Assembly: GCA_012514645.1 (NCBI GenBank)
Contig: JAAYZW010000022.1
Location: 1-38,279, forward strand
Direction: 5' to 3'
From: Chloroflexota bacterium
Lineage (GTDB): Bacteria; Chloroflexota; Anaerolineae; Anaerolineales; Anaerolineaceae
DNA length: 38,279 nt
Below are positions 8,848 to 17,024 of the stretch, one piece after another (positions within the stretch are counted from its first letter, which is position 1; each line of letters starts with the position of its first letter). A program made the translations under genes and the position numbers. The notes beneath the pieces are model-generated. The model made no database searches. It was not told the origin of the DNA and saw only the letters and a list, made by a program, of their open reading frames with translations.

Positions 8848-9507
8848 ATGAAAAATACGCTTGGGATTATTGGCGGTACAGGAAAAGAAGGCAGCGGCTT
8901 AGCCTATCGTTGGGCATTGGCTGGTCATAAGGTGATTATTGGCTCACGAAACGAAGAAAAAGCGCTCCAGGCGGTGGCAGCCTTGCGTGAACGGATTGGC
9001 GACCAGAAAGTGGAACTCTCTGGATCGACAAACGCAGAAGCAGTAAATGCCTGCGATATCGCTGTTTTGACGGTGCCATTCAGCGCGCATGCCAGCACGC
9101 TGGAAGGTTTGAAGGCAGAATTGCAGGGAAAACTGCTGATTGATGTTTGTGTTCCCCTGATGCCGCCTAAGGTCACAAAAGTGCAAATGCCGCCCGAAGG
9201 CAGCGCGGCACTGCAAGCCAAGGCGATCCTCGGACCAGATGTGCAGGTAGTGGACGCGTTTCAGACGATATCGTTTGAACACCTGCTTTCTGGCGAAGAG
9301 ATCGACTGCGATGTGCTCGTTGCTGGAGGGAACAAAGCAGCCCGCGAGACCGTGATCAGCCTGGCAGAAGATATTGGGTTGAAAGCCTGGGATGCTGGTG
9401 TGATTGAAAACACCGTTGTGGTTGAAGGGTTGACTTCGATTTTGATCGGTCTCAACCTTAAATACAAGGTGCCTTCCGCTGGAATTCGCATTACTGGAAT
9501 TGAATGA
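8848..9507 (+). CDS. npdG: F420H2:NADP oxidoreductase (Fno/NpdG)
   Basis: A 219-residue Rossmann enzyme that exchanges hydride between NADP(H) and coenzyme F420. The N-terminal dinucleotide-binding loop IIGGTGKEGSGLAYRWALAG is followed by IIGSRNEEKA, whose Arg fits recognition of the NADP 2'-phosphate. The later DVCVPLMPP and AFQTISFEHL segments are typical of Fno. The ATG follows AAAGGATTC. The stop overlaps the cofE start (ATGA, 9504-9507), indicating translational coupling with F420 synthesis. Confidence 0.9.
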   Translation: MKNTLGIIGGTGKEGSGLAYRWALAGHKVIIGSRNEEKALQAVAALRERIGDQKVELSGSTNAEAVNACDIAVLTVPFSAHASTLEGLKAELQGKLLIDVCVPLMPPKVTKVQMPPEGSAALQAKAILGPDVQVVDAFQTISFEHLLSGEEIDCDVLVAGGNKAARETVISLAEDIGLKAWDAGVIENTVVVEGLTSILIGLNLKYKVPSAGIRITGIE

Positions 9508-10283
9508 AACGACCAAACCAACTGACGCTCAGCACCCTGCCAGGAATCCCATTAATTAACAAAGGTGACGACCTGGCTGAAATCATTTACCGGGCGGCTC
9601 TGGAAAATGAATTCACTTTTGAAGATGGTGATGTGCTTGTTTTGGCACAAAAAATCGTCTCCAAGGCTGAAGGGCGCCTCGTAAACCTGACCACGGTGAC
9701 GCCTTCGGTCGAAGCGGTGGAGCTGGCTGAATATTTAGGCAAGCGGTCAGAATTGGTGGAATTAATCCTGAATGAAAGTTCTGAGATTTTACGAACACGA
9801 CCTGGCACGATCATTGTCCAGCACAAAGCCGGGCACGTTTGCGCGAATGCTGGCATTGACCATTCCAATGTCAAGGGCGATTGGGGTGAAGACGCAGATT
9901 GGGTTTTGCTTCTGCCGGAGGATTCAGACAAATCTGCCGCACAGATTCGCAAAGCGCTGGAAGAAAAAACCGGCAAGCAGCTCGCAGTGTTGATCATCGA
10001 CTCACTTGGGCGTGCCTGGAGGAACGGCGTTTTAGGCACTGCCATCGGATTGGCGGGCATGCCCGGGTTGATTGACATGCGCGGCGCACATGATATGAAC
10101 AATTACCAATTGCGCGTTACCACGATCGCGGCGGCAGACGAATTGGCTGCTGCCGCGTCGCTGATGATGGGGCAGGCAAACGAAGGTACCCCGGTTGTGC
10201 ACGTGCGCGGCTTCCCGTATGAGTTAAGAGAAGGCACTGTAACAGAATTGATTCGCGACAAGGAAAAAGACTTATTCCGATGA
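9504..10283 (+). CDS. cofE: Coenzyme F420-0:L-glutamate ligase
   Basis: A 259-residue GTP- and Mn-dependent ligase that adds gamma-linked glutamates to F420-0. Family sequence is visible at GIPLINKGDDLAEII, VLVLAQKIVSKAEGR, NAGIDHSN and IDSLGRAWRNGVLGTAIG. It is the single-domain archaeal-like form; the C-terminal FMN-dependent dehydro-F420-0 reductase domain of mycobacterial FbiB is absent. It overlaps npdG upstream and cofD downstream (ATGA, 10280-10283). Confidence 0.93.
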   Translation: MKRPNQLTLSTLPGIPLINKGDDLAEIIYRAALENEFTFEDGDVLVLAQKIVSKAEGRLVNLTTVTPSVEAVELAEYLGKRSELVELILNESSEILRTRPGTIIVQHKAGHVCANAGIDHSNVKGDWGEDADWVLLLPEDSDKSAAQIRKALEEKTGKQLAVLIIDSLGRAWRNGVLGTAIGLAGMPGLIDMRGAHDMNNYQLRVTTIAAADELAAAASLMMGQANEGTPVVHVRGFPYELREGTVTELIRDKEKDLFR

Positions 10284-11254
10284 GCAATATTCCTCCATCA
10301 CATTTTTCAAGCCTGAAAGTTGCAATGCTGGCAGGCGGTATTGGCGGGGCGAAACTGGTGTTGGGTTTTGACCGCATCATGGCACCCGGTCACCTGACCG
10401 CCATTGTCAACACTGGTGACGATTTCACTCACTTTGGTCTGAAGATCTGTCCTGATATTGACTCGGTCGCGTATGCGCTGGCAGGGTTGGCGAATAAGAC
10501 CTATGGTTGGGGGTTGGAAGGCGAAACCTGGAAAGTTTCCGACGCGCTGGAAGTGTTCGGTGCGCCTACCTGGTTCCAGCTGGGCGACCGCGATTTAGCG
10601 ACACACCTGGAGCGAACGCGATTGCTACGCCATGGCAAGAAACTAAGCGAGGTTGTCGACGATTTTTCCGAACGTTGGGGCATCGCCAGCCGGATTTTGC
10701 CAATGAGCAATGATGAAGCTCCTACGTTGATCGAAACAAAAGCCGGTGTAGCCTTACCCTTCCAGGATTATTTGGTGAGGGAAAAGGCGCAACCGGTAAT
10801 TAGCCGTATCCTGCTGCACGGAGGATATGAGCCAGAGGTGCTGCCTGAAGCTCTCATGGCGATTGAAGAAGCTGATCTGGTTGTGATTGCCCCTTCCAAC
10901 CCGTGGGTGAGTATAGACCCCATATTGGCTCTGCCTGGCGTCCGCGAAGCGTTGGCAGAAAAATATGTGACGGCGGTTTCGCCGATCATCCAGGGTAAAG
11001 CGATCAAGGGTCCGGCTGCGAAGATGTTTGCAGAACTTGGTGTGCAACCCTCCAGCCTGGCAGTCATGCGCCATTACGCTGATATCCTGAACATGTTCGT
11101 TTACGATTCCAGCGAGAAAGCCTATGCTGCAGCTGAGATTCCATTGCGCGTGCTGCCGGTTCAAATGCCTACAATCATGACCGACGAAGCTGACAAAGTT
11201 GGGCTGGCTCAATCAATCCTGGGGCAATTCGCCGACCAAATCGGTGCGTTATGA
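10280..11254 (+). CDS. cofD: 2-phospho-L-lactate transferase CofD (FbiA)
   Basis: A 324-residue enzyme that transfers the phospholactyl (or phosphoenolpyruvyl) group from its GDP-activated form to Fo, giving F420-0 or dehydro-F420-0. Signature segments are LAGGIGGAKLVLGFDRI, VNTGDDFTHFGLKICPDIDS, GDRDLATHLERT, PSNPWVSIDPILALPGV and SPIIQGKAIKGPA. It is coupled by ATGA overlaps to cofE upstream and cofC downstream (11251-11254). The length is normal. Confidence 0.94.
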   Translation: MSNIPPSHFSSLKVAMLAGGIGGAKLVLGFDRIMAPGHLTAIVNTGDDFTHFGLKICPDIDSVAYALAGLANKTYGWGLEGETWKVSDALEVFGAPTWFQLGDRDLATHLERTRLLRHGKKLSEVVDDFSERWGIASRILPMSNDEAPTLIETKAGVALPFQDYLVREKAQPVISRILLHGGYEPEVLPEALMAIEEADLVVIAPSNPWVSIDPILALPGVREALAEKYVTAVSPIIQGKAIKGPAAKMFAELGVQPSSLAVMRHYADILNMFVYDSSEKAYAAAEIPLRVLPVQMPTIMTDEADKVGLAQSILGQFADQIGAL

Positions 11255-11874
11255 CCACCTGGGCGGTTTTGCCAGTTAAACCTTTTTGTCGAGGCAAGTC
11301 GCGCTTGCGTGAGTGCCTGGCAGAAGACGAAATGATCGAGCTCAATCGAGTTTTGTTCGAGCAAACCTTCCATAAATTGCGAGCCTCTAATAGCCTTGAT
11401 AAGGTCCTGGTGGTGAGCCAGGATGACCAGGCGCTGGATTTCGCACGGTTAAACGGCGGTATCGCCCTGCAGGAAAACGCGGAAAGCAGCTTAAACGCAG
11501 CTGTGGCGCAAGCGCTCCAGTTTATTATGACCACAGGTCCTGGCAGGGTGCTGATCTTGCCGGCAGATTTGCCTTATATGACCGCAGAGGACCTTGAGGC
11601 GTTGTTAACCATTAAGACGGCTGAGCGCGCCATGGTGATCGTCCCGGATACACGCCAATTGGGCACTAACGCGATTCTGCTCAGCTATGCAGACATGCTA
11701 AAACCACAGTTTGGACGGCGTTCGTTCCAAAAGCATATCCGGCAAGCTACAAGCAGCGGTGCTGAACTAATTGTTTGGTTAAATGAAAATATACAGCAAG
11801 ACTTGGATACCCCTCAAGATTTTTCATTCTATAATAAAATTATCCTTCAACAGACCCATATTATGAAAGAATAG
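11251..11874 (+). CDS. cofC: 2-phospho-L-lactate/PEP guanylyltransferase CofC (FbiD)
   Basis: A 207-residue nucleotidyltransferase that makes the GDP-activated three-carbon donor for CofD and releases pyrophosphate. It has the MobA-like fold markers [18 protein letters not shown] (GTP site), [14 protein letters not shown] (metal-binding Asp) and [11 protein letters not shown]. Whether it uses phospholactate, PEP or 3-phosphoglycerate cannot be decided by eye. It completes the consecutive cofE-cofD-cofC set; Fo synthase is not in the window. Confidence 0.9.
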   Translation: MTTWAVLPVKPFCRGKSRLRECLAEDEMIELNRVLFEQTFHKLRASNSLDKVLVVSQDDQALDFARLNGGIALQENAESSLNAAVAQALQFIMTTGPGRVLILPADLPYMTAEDLEALLTIKTAERAMVIVPDTRQLGTNAILLSYADMLKPQFGRRSFQKHIRQATSSGAELIVWLNENIQQDLDTPQDFSFYNKIILQQTHIMKE

Positions 11875-11888
11875 AAAGGATTTTCACC

Positions 11889-12890
11889 ATGTTCGAAAAT
11901 GTTGCTTTATACCTGCAAGACGCGCACGATCTGCGTGAAGGCTTAGATATCGTTAAATATGCTGAAGAAAAAGGGTTTCATTCTGTTTGGCAGGCAGAAA
12001 GCCGGCTGGTGCGCGACGCGATCGTGCCTATGGCTGCCTACGCGGCTGTGACCGAAAGAATCAAAATTGGCTCTGCCGTAATTAACAACTGGACCCGCAA
12101 CATCGGGCTGCTTGCATCGACCTTTTTGACCCTCGATGACCTTGCGCCGAACCGTATCATTTGTGGGATAGGCGCCTGGTGGGACCCCCTGGCAAAGAAT
12201 GTTGGGATTGACCGTAAAAAGCCGCTGAAAGCGATGGAAGAAACCATTATCATCCTGCGCAGGCTATTGAACATGGAGAATGTAACCTTTGAAGGTGAAT
12301 TCCATCAGGTCAATGGCATTGAGCTGGACGTTGTGCACGGTCGGCGAGAGCCGCGCAACCTTCCGATTTACATCGGAGCGACTGGCGGCAAGATGATTGA
12401 GATGACCGGACGAATCGCGGACGGCATTGTGCTGAATTATTGTGTGCCGGTTGAATATAACGATTATGCCCTCGAACAGCTTGATAAAGGCTTGCGCCAA
12501 TCGGGTCGAAAGATGGAAGATTTTGACCGACCGCAACTGGTGGTATGCTCAGTAGATGAAGACCACGACAAAGCCATCGACACAACGCGGGAACTGCTGA
12601 CTCAATATCTGGCGCAGCAGCCGCATATCGCGCATGCATCCGGGGTTTCCATGGACGTGGTTGAGAGCATCCAGGCGATTTTAGGTTGGCCAGCTACCCA
12701 CGAGCAAATCCAGGCTGCCAAGCACCTGGTACCGGAAGATTTGATCCATCGGATTACTGCCAGTGGTACGCCCGACGAAGCCCGTGCGAAAGTACAGGAA
12801 TATATCGATCACGGTTGTACCACCCCGATCCTTTATGGTGTTGGTGGGAACACCAAACTTTTGATCGATACCTTCTCAACAGAGGTGTAA
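11889..12890 (+). CDS. Luciferase-like F420- (or flavin-) dependent oxidoreductase
   Basis: A 333-residue TIM-barrel enzyme of the LLM superfamily, related to methylene-H4MPT reductase and F420-dependent dehydrogenases. Seen are [45 protein letters not shown], and [17 protein letters not shown], the typical cofactor phosphate-binding stretch. The position 14 bases after cofC makes F420 the likely cofactor. The substrate is unknown. The SD GAAAGGA lies 9 bases before the ATG. Its stop overlaps the next start (TAATG, 12888-12892). Confidence 0.85.
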   Translation: MFENVALYLQDAHDLREGLDIVKYAEEKGFHSVWQAESRLVRDAIVPMAAYAAVTERIKIGSAVINNWTRNIGLLASTFLTLDDLAPNRIICGIGAWWDPLAKNVGIDRKKPLKAMEETIIILRRLLNMENVTFEGEFHQVNGIELDVVHGRREPRNLPIYIGATGGKMIEMTGRIADGIVLNYCVPVEYNDYALEQLDKGLRQSGRKMEDFDRPQLVVCSVDEDHDKAIDTTRELLTQYLAQQPHIAHASGVSMDVVESIQAILGWPATHEQIQAAKHLVPEDLIHRITASGTPDEARAKVQEYIDHGCTTPILYGVGGNTKLLIDTFSTEV

Positions 12891-13354
12891 TGCAAAAATT
12901 GCCAAGTAGCAGCAGCTGTTATGTCTGCGGGAGAGAAAACCCGATCTCGTTGAAACTTGAGTTTTACGTCAATGATGACGGAAATGTGGTTTCCGAGTTT
13001 TGCCTTGAGGAAAATTATGCCGGTTACCCCGGCATGGTGCACGGTGGGAATATCGCTGCGATATTGGATGAGATTGCCGGGCGTGCGCTGACTACCGATG
13101 ACCCGAACCGGTTCATGGTCACAAGCCAATTGAGAGTCAAATATTTCAAACCGGTCCCGACCAACATGCCGCTGCTGGCAATTGGCAAAGCAGTAAAAAA
13201 ACGCGGCAGGACGGCAGTGGGAGCGAGCGAAATCCGTACAAAGGGCGGTGTCGTTTTGGCGAGTTGCGAAGCATTTTTCGTTGAGGTGCAAGACGAATTT
13301 AGCAACCAAGACAGCCTGGAGGAATCCGGGTGGAAGGTGTATCCAGATGACTGA
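12890..13354 (+). CDS. PaaI-type hotdog thioesterase
   Basis: A 154-residue hotdog-fold protein. The N-terminal CYVCGRENPISLKLEF and central YPGMVHGGNIAAILDEIAGRA are family hallmarks, the latter holding the substrate-binding HGG and catalytic acidic residue region. A C-terminal Asp/Glu-rich tail extends to SGWKVYPDD. The ATG at 12890 overlaps the upstream stop, so coupled translation is likely; an earlier in-frame start (12686) would lie inside the LLM gene. A CoA ester as substrate is inferred from the family. It overlaps the next gene by 8 bases. Confidence 0.82.
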   Translation: MQKLPSSSSCYVCGRENPISLKLEFYVNDDGNVVSEFCLEENYAGYPGMVHGGNIAAILDEIAGRALTTDDPNRFMVTSQLRVKYFKPVPTNMPLLAIGKAVKKRGRTAVGASEIRTKGGVVLASCEAFFVEVQDEFSNQDSLEESGWKVYPDD

Positions 13355-14105
13355 AAAAATGCAATATTTTCGTCCCCAATCGCCTGAGGAAGCACTGGCG
13401 CTGAAGCAGAAATTTGGCGAGAGGGCACAATTCCTCCTGGGGGGAGATTTCAAACCGACACTGCGAGAAGACCTGGAAGCCTTGATTGACTTGCAGGACA
13501 CGAATTTTGACGATGTCGAATCAACGGATCCTGGTTTGAGAATTGGCGGGTTGACCACATTGAGATTCCTGGATGAAGTTTTGGACCTGCCAGAATTTAG
13601 CAAAGCGCTCAGCGTTGAATATGGACTCAACGTGCGCAACAGCCTTAGTTTGAGCAATTTTCTCAAACAGACTAACGGGCGCTCGTCGGTTTTGATCTGC
13701 CTGCTGGCGCTGAATCCGACTGTGACCACTTTCGCTTCATTCGATAAAATTTCACTGCAAACATACCTCACGCAACGCGACCCTGATGACCAGGTCGCAG
13801 ACATCTTCTTCACGGAACCGATCGACCTGGCTTTTGAAAGTGTTGGACGGAGCCCTAAAGATCTCCCGATTGTCTGTGTGGCGGCTGCAAAAACCGCAGA
13901 AGGAAAGCTCAATCTGGCTTTTGGTGGCTGTGAAAGAACCGATTTCATAAGGTTGGAGCCAAACCAAACAGACGTTTCTGAATTGGTTTCAAAAATTTAT
14001 TCAGGGGCAACCGACCAGTGGGCAAGCGAAGAATATCGGGTTTCTGCTGGCGAAGTGCTACTACGCAGGGCTCTGCAGAAAATCAGCTTGACATCTGAAT
14101 CATAG
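13347..14105 (+). CDS. YgfM-like FAD-subunit homologue of a molybdenum hydroxylase
   Basis: A 252-residue protein related to the FAD-binding (CoxM/XdhB) subunit. The N-terminus (YFRPQSPEEALALKQKF) and length resemble E. coli YgfM, partner of XdhD. The flavin-binding motifs are degraded: the usual AGGTDL loop reads LGGDFKP (31-37), and the second loop, normally RN.ATIGGN, reads VRNSLSLSNFLKQ (96-108) without the glycines. It may bind FAD weakly, bind another cofactor, or be structural. The ATG at 13347 overlaps the thioesterase stop. The [2Fe-2S]-Mo fusion begins 8 bases after it. Confidence 0.78.
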   Translation: MTEKMQYFRPQSPEEALALKQKFGERAQFLLGGDFKPTLREDLEALIDLQDTNFDDVESTDPGLRIGGLTTLRFLDEVLDLPEFSKALSVEYGLNVRNSLSLSNFLKQTNGRSSVLICLLALNPTVTTFASFDKISLQTYLTQRDPDDQVADIFFTEPIDLAFESVGRSPKDLPIVCVAAAKTAEGKLNLAFGGCERTDFIRLEPNQTDVSELVSKIYSGATDQWASEEYRVSAGEVLLRRALQKISLTSES

Positions 14106-14113
14106 GAGACGAT

Positions 14114-17020
14114 ATGAACCTAATTCTTCAGATTAACAAGAAAACACACGAGGTAGAGATCCGACCTGAGGAGAGGCTGCTTGGTGTATTAAGGCGGCTG
14201 GGCTTTTTGGGAGCAAAATCGGGCGGCTGCGTCAAAGGTGAGTGTGGTGCCTGTACGGTTTTGATGGACGGAAAAGCGATCAACAGCTGTATGTTTTTCG
14301 CCCTTCAGGCGCAAGGTCACGAAATTGAGACGATTGAGAGCGCCGGTCAACACCCACAACAGGGCTGGAAACAAACCTATGGCTACTCGGTTTTACAGCA
14401 AGCTTTTATTGAAAGTGGTTCGGTGCAGTGTGGCTATTGCACCCCGGCGATGATCCTGGCAGCAAAAGCGCTGCTGGATAACAACCCCGACCCAAGTGAG
14501 GCTGAGGTGCGTGAAGCACTTTCAGGCGTGCTCTGTCGTTGTACCGCTTATGTCAAACCAGTTCAGGCTGTTTTGGCTGTTGCTAAAAAGATCAGGGAGG
14601 ATGCTGAAGGCGCGACTGCAAAGCATTCTCTATATGAACCGGCAATATTTGTGCTTGACCAGCGAGAACCAACCGAGGTTATTGGTAAATCCGAAATAAA
14701 AGTGGACGCTGCCAAGCTGGTTCAGGGTAAGCCAGCTTTTACTGCCGACTGGAGCATGCCAGGCTTGCTGCATGCCAAAGTTCTGGCATCGCCTCACGCC
14801 CATGCCAACATAAAGAGCATTGATACCAGCAAGGCAAAGGCTTTAAAAGGCGTGGCTGCGGTTCTGACCTGGGAGGACCTCCCACGGGTCGTGCATTCGA
14901 CTGCCGGTCAGTCGGACCCGATCCCCGGACCGCTGGACACTTTTTCGCTGGATAACAAGGTGCGCTTCGTGGGCGACCGGGTGGCTATGGTTGCCGCTGA
15001 AACCCTCGAAATAGCTGAAAAAGCGCTGACCTTGATTGATGTGGAATACGAAGTACTTGACCCCATCATCGACCTGCACGATGCCATGTCTGAGGACGCT
15101 GTGGTGATTCACGATGAGCCCGAATATGTCAATTTCGCTGATTCTGACCCTTCAATCAACCTTGCGGCAAAGATCCGTATAGATATTAATGATGTCGATA
15201 AAGGTTTTGCGGAGGCTGACCGCATTTTCGAGCAAGATTATTTTGTACCGAAAGTGCAGCAGGCTCATATCGAACCACATGTGACCATGACCTGGTGGGA
15301 TGAAGATGACCGCCTGGTAGTTCGCACGAGCACGCAGGTGCCTTTCCACGTGCGCCGAATGATCGCACCAGTAATCGGACTGCCGGTCAAGCGTATCCGG
15401 GTGATTAAACCACGTATCGGGGGCGGATTTGGGAACAAACAGGAAGTTTTGATTGAAGATGTGGCTGCCCACCTGACGATCGCGACTGGCAGACCAGTGC
15501 TATATGAGATGACCCGGGAAGAAGAGTTTATCGCTTCACGTTCCAGGCACCCGATGCATGTTCGCATGAAGACTGGTGTGAAGTACGATGGCACAATGAC
15601 TGCCAATGAGATGTACGCACTCTCAGACACCGGAGCCTATGGCTGCCACGCGCTAACGGTAACCGGTAATACCGGGCAGAAGTCAATGGGTCTGTACGTT
15701 GGCGATGGAAAATATCGTGAGAAACCGAATATTCGCTTTTATGCTGACATCGTGTATACCAACACTCCTCCCGCGGGAGCGTATCGCGGATATGGTGTCC
15801 CACAAGGCTATTGGCCCCTGGACCGCCATTTTGAGATGATTGCCAGGGAAATGGGCATTGACCCAATCGATTTCCGCCTGAAGAACGCTTTGCGTCCGGG
15901 CGAGTACCAACCATTTAGTACAGCATGGAACGAAGGGCGCGAACCTGTACCCGAAATCATCAGCACAGTCGGATTGGAAGAATGTGTGCGGCAGGGTAAG
16001 GCAGCAATTGGTTGGGATGAGAAATTTGGCAACGAAGATTGGCAAAGCGTACCGGGAAAACCGCACCTGAGGCGCGGCATTGGCATGGCAACAGTCATGC
16101 AAGGCACCGCGATCCCCTACCTGGATATGGGCGGCGCGCACATTAAGATCAACGATGATGGCAGTTTCAACCTGATGGTTGGCGCCACCGACCTGGGTAC
16201 TGGCAGCGATACTGCCCTTGCTCAGATTACCGCGGAGGTTTTGGGTGTCAGGGTTGAGGATGTGATTGTGACTTCTTCAGATACCGACACGACCCCCTTC
16301 GATGTGGGTGCTTACGCCTCCTCCACCACTTACATTTCAGGCACGGCGGTTAAACGGGCTGCTGAGCAAGTGGCTGAGCGGATCAAGCAGCGTGCCCAGG
16401 AAATTTTCTCTGAACGCGGGCTGGAGTTTGATACAGACGAGATTGTTTTGCGAAATAATCACGCTTCTGTGCCGGGCGGTGAAAGCGTTAGTATTGCCGA
16501 AATCGCGCTGGACTCGCTCCACTGGCGAAAGCAGGAGCAGATTATGGCGAGCGCTTCTTACGTATCGCCAAACTCACCACCACCGTTTGCGGCGCAGTTC
16601 GCGACGGTTATGGTGGATACCGAAACCGGGCAGGTGACGGTTGAAGACTTGGTTATGGCGGTGGATTCCGGCGTGATCATAAACCCAATTGCCGCTTCGG
16701 GTCAGATTGAAGGCGGTGTCGCCCAGGCGCTTGGTTACGGTGTGTGTGAGGAAATGGTCTACGATGCCCACGGTCAGCCCAGGGAGACCGACCTTGTGGA
16801 TTATCATATCTTTCGGGCTGACGAAATGCCCAATATCCGCGCCATTTTCGTGGAAACTTACGAAGAAACCGGACCTTTTGGTGCCAAGGCTGTAGCGGAG
16901 ATTCCCCTGGATGGTGCCGCGCCGGCGATTGGCAACGCGGTGCTGGACGCCTGCGGAGCAAGCATTTTTGATAACCCCGTCACCCCCGAAAAAGTTTGGC
17001 GAGATTTGAAAAACAGGTGA
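14114..17020 (+). CDS. XdhD-like molybdenum hydroxylase, fused [2Fe-2S] and Mo subunits
   Basis: A 968-residue fusion. Residues 1-150 hold two [2Fe-2S] clusters: the ferredoxin-like C39, C44, C47, C59 (GGCVKGECGACTVL) and the helical C106, C109, C141, C143 (CGYCTPAM, CRCTAY). From about 185 the Mo-binding part follows (VQGKPAFTADW, SPHAHANIKSID, IGGGFGNKQE, AYRGYGVPQGYW, DVGAYASSTTYISG). The C-terminal GPFGAKAVAEIPLDG places the likely catalytic Glu. Layout and length match E. coli XdhD, but here all eight cluster cysteines are present. Some XdhD relatives are selenium-dependent; nothing here decides that. The ATG follows AGGAGACGAT. Confidence 0.9.
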   Translation: MNLILQINKKTHEVEIRPEERLLGVLRRLGFLGAKSGGCVKGECGACTVLMDGKAINSCMFFALQAQGHEIETIESAGQHPQQGWKQTYGYSVLQQAFIESGSVQCGYCTPAMILAAKALLDNNPDPSEAEVREALSGVLCRCTAYVKPVQAVLAVAKKIREDAEGATAKHSLYEPAIFVLDQREPTEVIGKSEIKVDAAKLVQGKPAFTADWSMPGLLHAKVLASPHAHANIKSIDTSKAKALKGVAAVLTWEDLPRVVHSTAGQSDPIPGPLDTFSLDNKVRFVGDRVAMVAAETLEIAEKALTLIDVEYEVLDPIIDLHDAMSEDAVVIHDEPEYVNFADSDPSINLAAKIRIDINDVDKGFAEADRIFEQDYFVPKVQQAHIEPHVTMTWWDEDDRLVVRTSTQVPFHVRRMIAPVIGLPVKRIRVIKPRIGGGFGNKQEVLIEDVAAHLTIATGRPVLYEMTREEEFIASRSRHPMHVRMKTGVKYDGTMTANEMYALSDTGAYGCHALTVTGNTGQKSMGLYVGDGKYREKPNIRFYADIVYTNTPPAGAYRGYGVPQGYWPLDRHFEMIAREMGIDPIDFRLKNALRPGEYQPFSTAWNEGREPVPEIISTVGLEECVRQGKAAIGWDEKFGNEDWQSVPGKPHLRRGIGMATVMQGTAIPYLDMGGAHIKINDDGSFNLMVGATDLGTGSDTALAQITAEVLGVRVEDVIVTSSDTDTTPFDVGAYASSTTYISGTAVKRAAEQVAERIKQRAQEIFSERGLEFDTDEIVLRNNHASVPGGESVSIAEIALDSLHWRKQEQIMASASYVSPNSPPPFAAQFATVMVDTETGQVTVEDLVMAVDSGVIINPIAASGQIEGGVAQALGYGVCEEMVYDAHGQPRETDLVDYHIFRADEMPNIRAIFVETYEETGPFGAKAVAEIPLDGAAPAIGNAVLDACGASIFDNPVTPEKVWRDLKNR

Positions 17021-17024
17021 TTGA

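Noticed and set aside
12833-13948. Long minus-strand open frame (about 371 codons) opposite the thioesterase and ygfM-like genes
   Set aside because: It lies fully antisense to two well-supported coupled genes, has Ser/Arg-rich low-similarity sequence and no SD.
14114-17020. CO dehydrogenase (CoxL) identity for the [2Fe-2S]-Mo fusion
   Set aside because: No CoxL active-site Cys loop is visible and the layout matches XdhD, so CO oxidation is not supported.
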